A stretch of 64,000 nt of DNA from Pseudomonas sp. CFBP13508 (GCF_005233515.1 NZ_QFZZ01000009.1:208490-272489); one strand, 5' to 3'; positions 46,898-55,708 are shown, counted from the first letter of the stretch. Program-made: numbers and translations. The notes: a model not told the origin generated them from the letters alone.

Positions 46898-46938
46898 AGG
46901 GTCTAGCGGGGTTCTCTGGTTCCGGCTCAGCTCACCAT

Positions 46939-48066
46939 TCAGCGACGTTCGATTGGCACGAACTTGCGCTGTTCGACGCCGGTGTATTCGGCGCTTGGGC
47001 GGATGATGCGGTTGTTGGCGCGCTGTTCGAACACGTGCGCGGCCCAGCCGGTCAGGCGCGAGCAGACGAAGATCGGCGTGAACAGCTTGGTCGGGATGCC
47101 CATGAAGTGGTATGCCGAGGCGTGATAGAAGTCGGCATTCGGGAACAGCTTCTTCTGCTCCCACATGGTCTTGTCGATGGCCTCGGAAACCGGGAACAGC
47201 ACCTTGTCGCCGACCTCGTCCGCGAGTTTTTTCGCCCAGCCCTTGATCACCTCGTTGCGCGGGTCGCTGTCCTTATAGATCGCGTGGCCGAAGCCCATGA
47301 TCTTGTCCTTGCGCTCGAGCATGCCGAGGGTGCCTTTGATCGCCTCTTCCGGCGACGAGAAGCGCTCGATCATTTCCATCGCCGCTTCGTTGGCGCCGCC
47401 GTGCAATGGACCGCGCAGCGAACCGATGGCCGCTGTTACGCAGGAATACAGATCGGAAAGGGTCGAGGCGCAAACGCGCGCGGTGAAGGTCGAGGCATTG
47501 AATTCGTGTTCGGCGTAGAGGATCAGCGACACGTTCATCACTTTGACGTGCAGTTCGCTTGGCTTCTTGTCGTGCAGCAGGTGCAGGAAGTGGCCGCCGA
47601 TGGTCGGTTCGTCGCTGACGCAGTCGATGCGCTTGCCGTCGTGGCTGAAGCGATACCAGTAGCACATGATCGCCGGGAACGCGGCGAGCAGACGGTCGGT
47701 CTTGTCGCGCTGTTCAGAGAAGTCTTTCTCCGGTTCGATGTTGCCGAGGAATGAGCAACCGGTGCGCATGACGTCCATCGGATGCGCGTCGGCGGGAATG
47801 CGTTCAAGCACTTCTTTAAGCGCCTGCGGCAGGTCGCGCAGCTTGCTCAGTTTGCTTTGATAGTCGGCCAGTTGCGCTTTGGTCGGCAGTTCGCCGTACA
47901 GCAGCAGATAGGCGACTTCTTCAAATTGCGCGTCGGCGGCCAGTTCACGCACGTCGTAGCCGCGATAGGTCAGCCCGGCACCGGCCTGGCCCACGGTGGA
48001 CAATGCGGTTTGCCCGGCAACCTGGCCACGGAGCCCGGCGCCACTGAGTACTTTTGCTTCGGCCAT
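46939..48066 (-). CDS. prpC: 2-methylcitrate synthase
   Basis: A 375-residue citrate-synthase-family enzyme condensing propionyl-CoA with oxaloacetate. Catalytic His and Asp regions: PLHGGANEAAMEM near residue 230, GFGHAIYKDSDPR near 268, and the Asp in FPNADFYHASAYHFMGI near 320. The short length without the N-terminal regulatory domain of GltA supports PrpC. ATG at 48066 (AEAKVLSGAGLRG) is taken; an in-frame start four codons earlier is possible. Confidence 0.95.
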   Translation of the reverse strand: MAEAKVLSGAGLRGQVAGQTALSTVGQAGAGLTYRGYDVRELAADAQFEEVAYLLLYGELPTKAQLADYQSKLSKLRDLPQALKEVLERIPADAHPMDVMRTGCSFLGNIEPEKDFSEQRDKTDRLLAAFPAIMCYWYRFSHDGKRIDCVSDEPTIGGHFLHLLHDKKPSELHVKVMNVSLILYAEHEFNASTFTARVCASTLSDLYSCVTAAIGSLRGPLHGGANEAAMEMIERFSSPEEAIKGTLGMLERKDKIMGFGHAIYKDSDPRNEVIKGWAKKLADEVGDKVLFPVSEAIDKTMWEQKKLFPNADFYHASAYHFMGIPTKLFTPIFVCSRLTGWAAHVFEQRANNRIIRPSAEYTGVEQRKFVPIERR

Positions 48067-48105
48067 TGTGTTCTCCAATCTTCTTGAATTTGTATGGGGA
48101 AACTT

Positions 48106-48193
48106 GTGGGAGCGAGCCTGCTCGCGAAAGCGCTGGATCAGTCGACATCAATCTTGGATGTCAGTCCGTCTTCGCGAGCAGGCTCGCTCCCAC
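48106..48193. repeat. REPIN, 88-bp type (copy 8), within the prp operon
   Basis: GTGGGA-outside doublet of exactly 88 bp between prpC and prpB, close in sequence to copy 7. Confidence 0.92.
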
Positions 48194-48203
48194 AGGGTTT
48201 TGT

Positions 48204-49097
48204 TCAGCCTTTCTTCTGTGCAAACAACGCATCGAGCTTCTGCTCGAACGTGTGGTAATCGATACGATCGTAGAGCTCCATGCGAGTCTGCATGGTGTCG
48301 ATGACATTCTGTTGCGTGCCATCGCGGCGGATCGCCGTGTAGACGTTTTCCGCTGCCTTGTTCATCGCGCGGAACGCCGACAGCGGATACAGCACCAACG
48401 AGACGTCGGCGCCGGCCAGTTGTTCGGTGGTGTACAGCGGCGTTGCGCCGAACTCGGTGATGTTGGCCAGGATCGGCGCTTTCACACGATTGGCGAACAA
48501 CTTGTACATGTCCAGTTCGGTAATCGCCTCCGGGAAGATCATGTCGGCGCCGGCCTCGATGCACGCTGCCGCGCGATCAAGTGCCGATTCCAGACCTTCC
48601 ACCGCCAGCGCATCGGTGCGCGCCATGATCACGAAGCTGTCATCGGTACGGGCATCGACGGCGGCTTTGATGCGATCGACCATTTCCTGCTGGCTGACGA
48701 TTTCTTTATTGGGACGATGGCCGCAGCGCTTGGCGCCGACCTGATCCTCAATGTGAATCGCCGCCGCGCCGAACTTGATCATCGACTTGACGGTGCGCGC
48801 GACGTTGAACGCCGACGAACCGAAACCGGTATCCACATCCACCAGCAGCGGCAGGTCGCAAACGTCAGTGATACGGCGCACGTCGGTCAGCACATCATCC
48901 AGCCCGGTGATGCCCAGGTCCGGCACGCCAAGCGAGCCTGCAGCCACGCCGCCGCCGGACAGGTAGATCGCCTTGAAACCGGCGCGCTTGGCCAGCAGCG
49001 CGTGGTTGGCGTTGATCGCGCCGACCACTTGCAAAGGATGCTCGCTGGCGACCGCATCGCGGAAGCGCTGGCCCGGCGTGTTCAGGTTGGAAGTCAT
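48204..49097 (-). CDS. prpB: 2-methylisocitrate lyase
   Basis: A 297-residue ICL/PEP-mutase-family lyase that splits 2-methylisocitrate to pyruvate and succinate, closing the methylcitrate cycle. Metal and active-site motifs: YLSGGGVAAGSLGVPD, LLVDVDTGFG, IEDQVGAKRCGH (catalytic KRCGH near residue 121) and MARTDAL. The ATG overlaps the stop of prpR (ATGA), indicating coupling. Confidence 0.96.
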   Translation of the reverse strand: MTSNLNTPGQRFRDAVASEHPLQVVGAINANHALLAKRAGFKAIYLSGGGVAAGSLGVPDLGITGLDDVLTDVRRITDVCDLPLLVDVDTGFGSSAFNVARTVKSMIKFGAAAIHIEDQVGAKRCGHRPNKEIVSQQEMVDRIKAAVDARTDDSFVIMARTDALAVEGLESALDRAAACIEAGADMIFPEAITELDMYKLFANRVKAPILANITEFGATPLYTTEQLAGADVSLVLYPLSAFRAMNKAAENVYTAIRRDGTQQNVIDTMQTRMELYDRIDYHTFEQKLDALFAQKKG

Positions 49098-49819
49098 GCA
49101 TCACCTCGTTCAGTGGCTGTCTGGTTGTGGGCGCCGTCCTCGTAGTGACGGGCGATGTTGCGTTTCGAGGCGCCAATGTGGCGGCGCATCAACAATTCCG
49201 CGAGCTCGCCGTCACGGTCGGCGATGGCATCGAGAATGCGGTGGTGTTCGGCGAAGGCCTGGTGCGGGCGGTTCGGCGTGGTGGAAAACTGGATGCGGTA
49301 CATGCGCACCAGTTGATACAGCTCGCCGCAGAGCATCTGCGTCAGCGTGCGATTGCCGCTGCCCTGGATGATCCGGTAATGAAAGTCGAAATCGCCTTCC
49401 TGCTGGTAGTAACCGACGCCGGCCTGAAACGCCGCATCGCGCTCGTGGGTTTCCAGCACCCGGCGCAGTTCGTCGATTTCCGCGACGCTCATGCGCTCGG
49501 CGGCGAGGCGGCAGGCCATGCCTTCGAGGGATTCACGGATTTCATAGAGTTCGATCAATTCGGCATGGCTGAGCGAGACCACCCGCGCACCGACGTGCGG
49601 CACGCGCACCAGCAGGCGCTGCCCTTCCAGACGATGGATCGCCTCACGCAGCGGACCCCGACTGATGCCATAAGTACGCGCCAGTTCCGGCTCGGAGATC
49701 TTGCTGCCCGGGGCGATCTCGCCTTTGACGATAGCCGCCTGGATGCGGCGGAAGACGTTTTCCGACAGCGTCTCGGAATCGTCGCCATTGATGACCGGGG
49801 GATCGAGTTGATCCAGCAT
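49094..49819 (-). CDS. prpR: GntR-family regulator of the propionate operon
   Basis: A 241-residue GntR/FCD regulator with its winged helix at about 15-85 (SENVFRRIQAAIVKGEIAPG; GISRGPLREAIHRLEGQRLL) and a helical ligand domain. It is the first gene of prpR-prpB-prpC-acnD-prpF-prpD and overlaps prpB, so it very likely senses a methylcitrate-cycle intermediate. Two ATTGTCGACA sites flank its start region. The ATG at 49819 follows AAGGTG; the longer frame to 49873 is not conserved. This is not the sigma-54-type PrpR of enterics. Confidence 0.88.
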   Translation of the reverse strand: MLDQLDPPVINGDDSETLSENVFRRIQAAIVKGEIAPGSKISEPELARTYGISRGPLREAIHRLEGQRLLVRVPHVGARVVSLSHAELIELYEIRESLEGMACRLAAERMSVAEIDELRRVLETHERDAAFQAGVGYYQQEGDFDFHYRIIQGSGNRTLTQMLCGELYQLVRMYRIQFSTTPNRPHQAFAEHHRILDAIADRDGELAELLMRRHIGASKRNIARHYEDGAHNQTATERGDA

Positions 49820-49820
49820 G

Positions 49821-49832
49821 ATTGTCGACACC
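49821..49832. promoter_or_regulatory. candidate PrpR operator, promoter-proximal
   Basis: ATTGTCGACACC, a 10-base match to the perfect palindrome at 49894-49905, lies immediately upstream of the prpR start codon and overlaps the ribosome-binding region. Confidence 0.55.
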
Positions 49833-49893
49833 TTCAAATCCAATGCGGCAAAAACTAGCCAATAAGACCGCATCAGTCAAAGGATAAATAGGT

Positions 49894-49905
49894 ATTGTCG
49901 ACAAT
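49894..49905. promoter_or_regulatory. candidate PrpR operator, distal
   Basis: ATTGTCGACAAT is a perfect 12-bp palindrome 75 bp upstream of the prpR start, 73 bp from the second site (about seven helical turns). The form fits FCD-type GntR operators. Confidence 0.6.
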
Positions 49906-49941
49906 CGTCTAATAAGCGCAGCCAATCGTTCATCTATTAAT

Positions 49942-50029
49942 GTGGGAGCGAGCCTGCTCGCGAAGGCGGCAGGTCAGTCGGTTTCTGCATCGAATGACAC
50001 AGCGCTTTCGCGAGCAGGCTCGCTCCCAC
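49942..50029. repeat. REPIN, 88-bp type (copy 9)
   Basis: GTGGGA-outside doublet of exactly 88 bp in the divergent gap upstream of prpR and the retropepsin-like gene. The remaining 190 bases to 50220 hold a TAGAAT -10-like element near 50093 and no gene. Confidence 0.92.
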
Positions 50030-50220
50030 AAGAGTGGCATCCCTTGCAGCTCATGGGTCGGCGCAAGCGCTGGCGCCATAAAACCACCGTGCTAGAATGC
50101 CGTCCGCATTTGCGGGTCTTTAGTACGGCTTGCCATAAAAAGCTGCCAGGCACACGCAGGGGCTTGCGCACGGTTGTGCGGGCACCTGAACCGATAACGG
50201 AACGCTGCGCACCAGGATTT

Positions 50221-50757
50221 ATGAGACTCAAGCCTTTCCCCACCTTTTTTGCTCTGTTTTGCCTGCCCGGCCTCGCCGCCGCGGGGGAAAAAACCGTGTA
50301 TGGCCTCAACGAATACGCTTCGCTTGACGGCATCAATCTCGAAGTCGCGGCCAAACTCGACACCGGGGCGAAAACCGCCTCGCTGAGTGCCCGCGACATC
50401 AAACGCTTCAAACGCAACGGTGAATCCTGGGTACGTTTCTACCTGGCCATCGACACCGCGCATTCGCACCCCATCGAACGGCCGCTGGCGCGGGTCAGCA
50501 AGATCAAGCGCCGTGCCGGCGACTACGATCCGGAAGAAGGCAAGCAGTACACCGCCCGTCCGGTGATCGAGCTGGATATCTGCATGGGTTCGGCATTGCG
50601 CAGCATCGAAGTGAACCTCACCGACCGAAGTGCGTTCCAATACCCGCTTTTGATCGGCTCCGAGGCGCTGAAACGCTTCGACGCGCTGGTCGACCCCAGT
50701 CTTAAATACGCTGCCGGCAAACCTGCCTGCACCATCGCCGCTCACACCGCCGAGTAA
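50221..50757 (+). CDS. exported retropepsin-like protease (DUF785/RimB family)
   Basis: A 178-residue protein with a probable signal peptide at 1-21 (FALFCLPGLAAA) and the retropepsin-type D47-T-G triad in AAKLDTGAKTASLSA. The conserved RPVIELDICMGSALRSIEVNLTDRS and YPLLIGSEAL follow. The family is often labelled ATP-dependent zinc protease, but the DTG motif indicates an aspartyl-protease fold. It is five bases before a 7TM/transglutaminase-like gene and a RimK-like ligase, so it may trim a product of that ligase in the periplasm. The ATG at 50221 begins the signal sequence. Confidence 0.85.
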   Translation: MRLKPFPTFFALFCLPGLAAAGEKTVYGLNEYASLDGINLEVAAKLDTGAKTASLSARDIKRFKRNGESWVRFYLAIDTAHSHPIERPLARVSKIKRRAGDYDPEEGKQYTARPVIELDICMGSALRSIEVNLTDRSAFQYPLLIGSEALKRFDALVDPSLKYAAGKPACTIAAHTAE

Positions 50758-50762
50758 TTTCC

Positions 50763-52298
50763 ATGCGTTCTCTAACCTTCCACCTGAAAATCCTGATCGC
50801 CGTGCTGGTGCTGCTGGGCGTTTCGGTTACGGCCTATCAGATTTTCGTGCTCGGCATCCCGGTGACCGAAGACGCTACCGACGATTTGTGGAACATCGAC
50901 GCCAAGGTCGAGTTCGTCGCCAGCACCAAGGATCCAGTGAAGATCCAGATGTTCGTGCCGCCGTTGAGCCGCGATTACGTGAGCCTCAACGAAAGCTTCA
51001 TCTCCAATAACTACGGCGTAGCGGTGAACCGCATCGACGGCAACCGCAAGGTGACCTGGTCGGCCCGTCGCGCCAAGGGCAACCAGACGCTGTATTACCG
51101 TCTGGTGCTGACCAAGCGCTACACCGCGGAAAAATCCAAGGTCAAAGGCCCGACCTTCCGTGACAGCATGGTCATCGAAGGCCCGGAAAAAATCGCCGCC
51201 GAAGCCCTGCTCGCGCCGATCCGCCAACACTCGGCCGACGTCGAAACCTTTATTGGCGAGGCGATCAAGCGCGTCAACAATGTCAACGACGATAACGTCA
51301 AATTGCTGCTGGCCGGCGATCCGTCGACTTCGCACAAAGCCAAGATCGTCGAACTGCTGCTGTCCATCGCCCACGTCCCGGTGGAAAAAGTCCACACCAT
51401 CCGCCTCGTCGCCGATCAGCCACAGACACCCGAACTGTGGCTGCGCAGCTTCAACGGCAACGACTGGCTGTACTTCAACCCGGAAACCGGTGAGCAAGGC
51501 CTGCCGACCGACCGCCTGCTGTGGTGGACCGGCGACGAAAACCTGATTACCGTCGACGGTGGCAAGAAAGCCAACGTGACCTTCAGCTTGAACAACAGCG
51601 AGATGAACGCGATTCGTCTGGCCAAGCTGACCGACGAAAACACTGACGCCAACTTCCTCGATTACTCGCTGTACGGCTTGCCGCTGCAAACCCAGCAGAC
51701 CTTCATGATCATGGTGATGATCCCGATCGGCGTGCTGGTGATTTTGATCCTGCGCAACCTGATCGGCCTGCAAACGCTGGGCACATTTACCCCGGTGCTG
51801 ATCGCCCTCGCCTTCCGCGAAACGCAGCTGGGCTTCGGCATTCTGCTGTTCACGGTGATCACCGCGCTGGGCCTGTCGCTGCGCTCGTATCTCGAACATC
51901 TGAAGCTGCAAATGCTGCCGCGCCTGTCGGTGGTGCTGACGTTCGTGGTGGTGTTGATTGCGGCAATCAGTCTGTTCAGCCACAAGCTTGGCCTTGAGCG
52001 TGGCTTGTCGGTGGCGCTGTTCCCGATGGTGATTCTGACCATGACCATCGAACGCCTGTCGATTACTTGGGAAGAACGCGGCGCCAACCATGCGCTGAAA
52101 GTCGCGATCGGCACGCTGTTCGCCGCCTCCCTGGCGCACCTGATCATGACCGTGCCGGAGTTGGTGTACTTCGTGTTTACCTTCCCGGCGATCCTGCTGA
52201 TTCTGGTCGGTTTCATGCTGGCGATGGGTCGCTATCGCGGCTACCGCTTGACCGAATTGGTGCGTTTCAAGGCCTTCCTGAAGAAGGCTGACGCCTGA
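50763..52298 (+). CDS. membrane protein with inactive transglutaminase-like domain and 7TM region
   Basis: A 511-residue protein: an N-terminal membrane helix (ILIAVLVLLGVSVTAYQIFVL), a periplasmic domain of about 270 residues with transglutaminase-like layout, then about seven membrane helices from residue 311 on (MIMVMIPIGVLVILIL onward). In the position where transglutaminases carry a catalytic Cys the sequence reads DPSTSHKAKIVELLLS, without cysteine, so the domain is probably inactive and binds peptides. The stop overlaps the ATG of the ATP-grasp gene (TGATG). Confidence 0.82.
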   Translation: MRSLTFHLKILIAVLVLLGVSVTAYQIFVLGIPVTEDATDDLWNIDAKVEFVASTKDPVKIQMFVPPLSRDYVSLNESFISNNYGVAVNRIDGNRKVTWSARRAKGNQTLYYRLVLTKRYTAEKSKVKGPTFRDSMVIEGPEKIAAEALLAPIRQHSADVETFIGEAIKRVNNVNDDNVKLLLAGDPSTSHKAKIVELLLSIAHVPVEKVHTIRLVADQPQTPELWLRSFNGNDWLYFNPETGEQGLPTDRLLWWTGDENLITVDGGKKANVTFSLNNSEMNAIRLAKLTDENTDANFLDYSLYGLPLQTQQTFMIMVMIPIGVLVILILRNLIGLQTLGTFTPVLIALAFRETQLGFGILLFTVITALGLSLRSYLEHLKLQMLPRLSVVLTFVVVLIAAISLFSHKLGLERGLSVALFPMVILTMTIERLSITWEERGANHALKVAIGTLFAASLAHLIMTVPELVYFVFTFPAILLILVGFMLAMGRYRGYRLTELVRFKAFLKKADA

Positions 52299-53284
52299 TG
52301 TTCGGTTTCTGGAAGACCTGGAAGGCCCTCGAGGCGCGCGGCATCATGGGCATCAACCGCCGCAACGCGGACTACGTGCTCAAGTACAACAAGCGCAGCC
52401 TGTACCCGATCGTCGATGACAAGATCCTTACCAAGGAACGCGCCATTGCCGCCGGCATTCACGTGCCGGAGCTGTACGGGGTGATCTCCACCGAGAAGGA
52501 AATCGACAAGCTCGACGAGATCATCGGCGGGCGCAGCGACTTCGTGATCAAACCGGCGCAGGGCGCGGGTGGCGATGGCATCATCGTCATCGCCGACCGC
52601 TTCGAAGGCCGTTATCGCACGGTGTCGGGCAAGATCCTCGCCCACGAAGAGCTGGAGCATCACATCTCCAGCATCCTCACCGGCCTGTACTCGCTGGGCG
52701 GCCACCGCGACCGCGCGCTGATCGAATACCGTGTGACCCCGGACCAGATATTCAAGAGCATCAGTTACGAAGGCGTGCCGGACATCCGCATCATCGTGCT
52801 GATGGGTTACCCGGTGATGGCGATGTTGCGTCTGCCGACCCGTCAGTCCGGCGGCAAGGCCAACCTGCACCAGGGCGCCATTGGCGTCGGAGTCGATCTC
52901 GCCACCGGCCTTACGCTGCGCGGCACCTGGCTGAACAACATCATCACCAAACACCCCGACACCACCAACGCGGTGGATGGCGTGCAACTGCCCTACTGGG
53001 ACGGTTTCATGAAACTCGCCGCCGGCTGCTATGAGCTGTGCGGGCTGGGTTATATCGGTGTGGACATGGTGCTCGATCAGGAAAAGGGTCCGTTGATTCT
53101 CGAACTGAATGCGCGGCCGGGGCTGAACATCCAGATCGCCAACGATTGCGGCCTGACCTTGCGTACCCATGCGGTTGAAGCGCGGCTGGAAGAGCTGAAG
53201 GCGCGTGGCGTTAAGGAATCGGTAGAAGAGCGGGTGGCGTTTACTCAGGAAATGTTTGGGCATATTCCTGCGGTCGAGGGCTGA
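52298..53284 (+). CDS. RimK-like ATP-grasp alpha-L-glutamate ligase family protein
   Basis: A 328-residue ATP-grasp enzyme. The nucleotide lid FVIKPAQGAGGDGIIVI lies near residue 82, and the metal-binding LILELNARPGLNIQIAN near 265. Such enzymes form peptide bonds, typically adding glutamate to a protein, peptide or metabolite. Its partners are an exported retropepsin-like protease and a 7TM protein, suggesting that a peptide tag is made in the cytoplasm and handled at or beyond the membrane. The substrate is unknown. Confidence 0.87.
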   Translation: MFGFWKTWKALEARGIMGINRRNADYVLKYNKRSLYPIVDDKILTKERAIAAGIHVPELYGVISTEKEIDKLDEIIGGRSDFVIKPAQGAGGDGIIVIADRFEGRYRTVSGKILAHEELEHHISSILTGLYSLGGHRDRALIEYRVTPDQIFKSISYEGVPDIRIIVLMGYPVMAMLRLPTRQSGGKANLHQGAIGVGVDLATGLTLRGTWLNNIITKHPDTTNAVDGVQLPYWDGFMKLAAGCYELCGLGYIGVDMVLDQEKGPLILELNARPGLNIQIANDCGLTLRTHAVEARLEELKARGVKESVEERVAFTQEMFGHIPAVEG

Positions 53285-53305
53285 TCCAGAATCGAGTCGC
53301 GGCCT

Positions 53306-53367
53306 TCGCGAGCAGGCTCGCTCCCACATTGGAATGCAATCCCCTGTGGGAGCGAGCCTGCTCGCGA
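53306..53367. repeat. REP doublet, inside-out type (copy 10)
   Basis: TCGCGA-outside doublet, 62 bp, between the ATP-grasp gene and pabB; centre contains GGAATGCAATCCCC. Confidence 0.92.
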
Positions 53368-53497
53368 AAGCGGACTTGCTGCCAACACGAGCCTCAAGCC
53401 TGCCGCCCATCTGCCAATCGCCGACATCCCCTCTAGGAGCAATTCCCGCAGAGGACTACAATCCCCACCCCGCCTCAACGGCCGATCTGCCCCGCCC

Positions 53498-54841
53498 ATG
53501 TTGACCTGCTCCGTACACCCACTGCCCTACCGCGCCAATCCCGCCGACTATTTCGCGGCCATTCGCAATGCCCCCGGCGCCGTGCTGCTCGACAGTGGCC
53601 GGCCGAGCGCTGAACGCGGCCGATATGACTTGCTCAGCGCCTGGCCGCTGGAACAACTGGCGGTGTTGCCGGAGGAAAGCGGCGCGCACCTTCTGCAGCG
53701 CCTGCGTGACCACCTCAGCCGCTTGGGCGAAGCGCAGTTGCCCGCCGGATCCGAATTGCCGTTCGCCGGCGGATTGATCGGCTATTTGAGCTACGACTTC
53801 GGCCGGCATCTGGAAAACCTGCCAAGTCAGGCGCTGGATGACCTGCAACTGCCCGATGCGCGTTTTGGCCTGTACGACTGGGCGCTGATCAGCGATCACC
53901 ACGGGCAAACCAGCCAATTGGTCTTTCATCCAACGCTTGTCGACAGTGAACGGCAGCGATTGGTCGCGCTGTTCACTCAGCCTCAAGTTAACGCGCTGGC
54001 GCCCTTCAAACTCAACGCCCCCATGGCCGCTGATCTCTCGGCCGACGATTACCGTCAGGCCTTCGAACGCATTCAGGACTACATCCAGGCCGGCGACTGC
54101 TATCAGGTCAACTTCGCGCAACGCTTTCGTGCTGAATGCCAAGGCGATCCGTGGCTGGCTTACTGCGCTTTGCGTCAGGCCTGCCCGACGCCGTTCTCCG
54201 GCTTTCAGAGCCTGCCCGATGGAGGCGCAGTGCTGAGCCTGTCACCGGAACGTTTCGTCAGAGTCAGCCAGCGCCAAGTCGAAACCCGTCCGATCAAGGG
54301 CACCCGCCCCCGTGGCGTCACCCCAGCCGAGGACGCCGCCAACGCCGCCGAACTGCTGGCCAGCCCCAAGGATCGCGCGGAAAACCTGATGATCGTCGAC
54401 CTGCTGCGCAACGATCTCGGGCGCACCTGCCGCATCGGCTCGGTGCGGGTGCCGGAGTTGTTCAGTCTGGAGAGTTATCCGAACGTGCATCACCTGGTCA
54501 GCAGCGTGACCGGTGAACTGGCGACGGATCGTGATGCGCTCGACCTGATCGCTGGCAGTTTCCCCGGCGGCTCGATCACCGGCGCACCGAAGATTCGGGC
54601 GATGCAGATCATCGACGAGCTGGAGCCAACCCGGCGCGGTCTGTATTGCGGCTCGTTGCTGTATCTGGACGTGCGCGGCGAGATGGACAGCTCCATCGCC
54701 ATTCGCAGTCTGCTGGTCAAGGATGGCCAGGTGTGCTGCTGGGGCGGCGGCGGGATCGTCGCCGATTCGGACTGGCAGGCGGAGTATCAGGAGTCGATGA
54801 CCAAAGTGCGGATCCTGCTCGATACCCTGCAGAACCTCTAA
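53498..54841 (+). CDS. pabB: aminodeoxychorismate synthase component I
   Basis: A 447-residue chorismate-binding enzyme that aminates chorismate to 4-amino-4-deoxychorismate for folate synthesis, with glutamine amidotransferase PabA encoded elsewhere. Key regions: GYLSYDFGRHLE near 95, the QAGDCYQVNFAQRF loop near 197, RPIKGTRPRG near 267 with the active-site lysine of the PabB type, and GGSITGAPKIRAMQIIDELE near 355. Length and the PIKGT motif favour PabB over TrpE. Confidence 0.93.
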   Translation: MLTCSVHPLPYRANPADYFAAIRNAPGAVLLDSGRPSAERGRYDLLSAWPLEQLAVLPEESGAHLLQRLRDHLSRLGEAQLPAGSELPFAGGLIGYLSYDFGRHLENLPSQALDDLQLPDARFGLYDWALISDHHGQTSQLVFHPTLVDSERQRLVALFTQPQVNALAPFKLNAPMAADLSADDYRQAFERIQDYIQAGDCYQVNFAQRFRAECQGDPWLAYCALRQACPTPFSGFQSLPDGGAVLSLSPERFVRVSQRQVETRPIKGTRPRGVTPAEDAANAAELLASPKDRAENLMIVDLLRNDLGRTCRIGSVRVPELFSLESYPNVHHLVSSVTGELATDRDALDLIAGSFPGGSITGAPKIRAMQIIDELEPTRRGLYCGSLLYLDVRGEMDSSIAIRSLLVKDGQVCCWGGGGIVADSDWQAEYQESMTKVRILLDTLQNL

Positions 54842-54846
54842 AAACT

Positions 54847-54908
54847 TCGCGAGCAGGCTCGCTCCCACAGGGAAATGCATTCCAATGTGGGAGCGAGCCT
54901 GCTCGCGA
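54847..54908. repeat. REP doublet, inside-out type (copy 11)
   Basis: TCGCGA-outside doublet, 62 bp, between the convergent pabB and thrH stops; centre GGGAAATGCATTCC. Confidence 0.92.
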
Positions 54909-54926
54909 AGACGTCCTTCCAGGCGA

Positions 54927-55544
54927 CTACAAACTCAACTCTCTATTAGAGGCCTTGAGAAATTCCTGCTTCAGCTCTTCAAACGTATGCACCGCCGGGA
55001 ACTGCGGAAACTCGCGAATCACGTTATCCGGCGCATGGAACAGAATCCCCGCATCCGCCTCGCCGAGCATGGTCGTGTCGTTGTACGAATCCCCCGCCGC
55101 GATCACCCGGTAGTACAGACTCTTGAACGCCAGCACCGACTGGCGCTTGGGATCTTTCTGACGCAGTTGATAGCCGGTCACCCGACCGCTTTCGTCAGTG
55201 ATCAAGCGATGGCAGAGCAAGGTCGGGAAGCCCAGCTGGCGCATCAGCGGCTGCGAGAATTCATAAAAAGTGTCCGAGAGAATCACCACCTGAAAGCGCT
55301 CGCGCAGCCAGTTGACGAACTCCACCGCGCCGTCCAGCGGTTTCAGTGTGGCGATCACTTCCTGAATATCCGAGAGCTTGAGGCCGTGCTCATCGAGGAT
55401 GCGCAGACGCTGCTTCATCAATACGTCGTAATCGGGAATGTCCCGAGTGGTGGCCTTGAGGGCGTCGATTCCGGTTTTTTCGGCGAAGGCGATCCAGATT
55501 TCCGGTACCAGTACCCCTTCAAGATCCAGGCAAGCAATTTCCAC
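54927..55544 (-). CDS. thrH: ThrH, phosphoserine phosphatase / homoserine kinase
   Basis: A 205-residue HAD-family enzyme that dephosphorylates phosphoserine and can transfer phosphate to homoserine. HAD motif I is CLDLEGVLVPE (D-x-E rather than D-x-D), which marks ThrH rather than SerB. Motif II is VVILSDTFYEF and motif III/IV is VIAAGDSYNDTTML. The GTG at 55544 is preferred because GGGAGTG precedes it and family members begin near EIACLDLEG; the in-frame upstream 20 residues are unconserved. Confidence 0.93.
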   Translation of the reverse strand: MEIACLDLEGVLVPEIWIAFAEKTGIDALKATTRDIPDYDVLMKQRLRILDEHGLKLSDIQEVIATLKPLDGAVEFVNWLRERFQVVILSDTFYEFSQPLMRQLGFPTLLCHRLITDESGRVTGYQLRQKDPKRQSVLAFKSLYYRVIAAGDSYNDTTMLGEADAGILFHAPDNVIREFPQFPAVHTFEELKQEFLKASNRELSL

Positions 55545-55708
55545 AAGACACTCCCGTTTGTAGTGATTATTGAATCGAGCGAGGCCGAACTCTAGCGTCT
55601 GCACCAGACGCGCGCAACGCAGAGGACGCCCCGGGCGCGGCAGCTTTTTGTTACCATCGGCCCCCTATAGAGCGCCCGAGCGCCATTGACCTGTAGGAAG
55701 CCGCCCTG

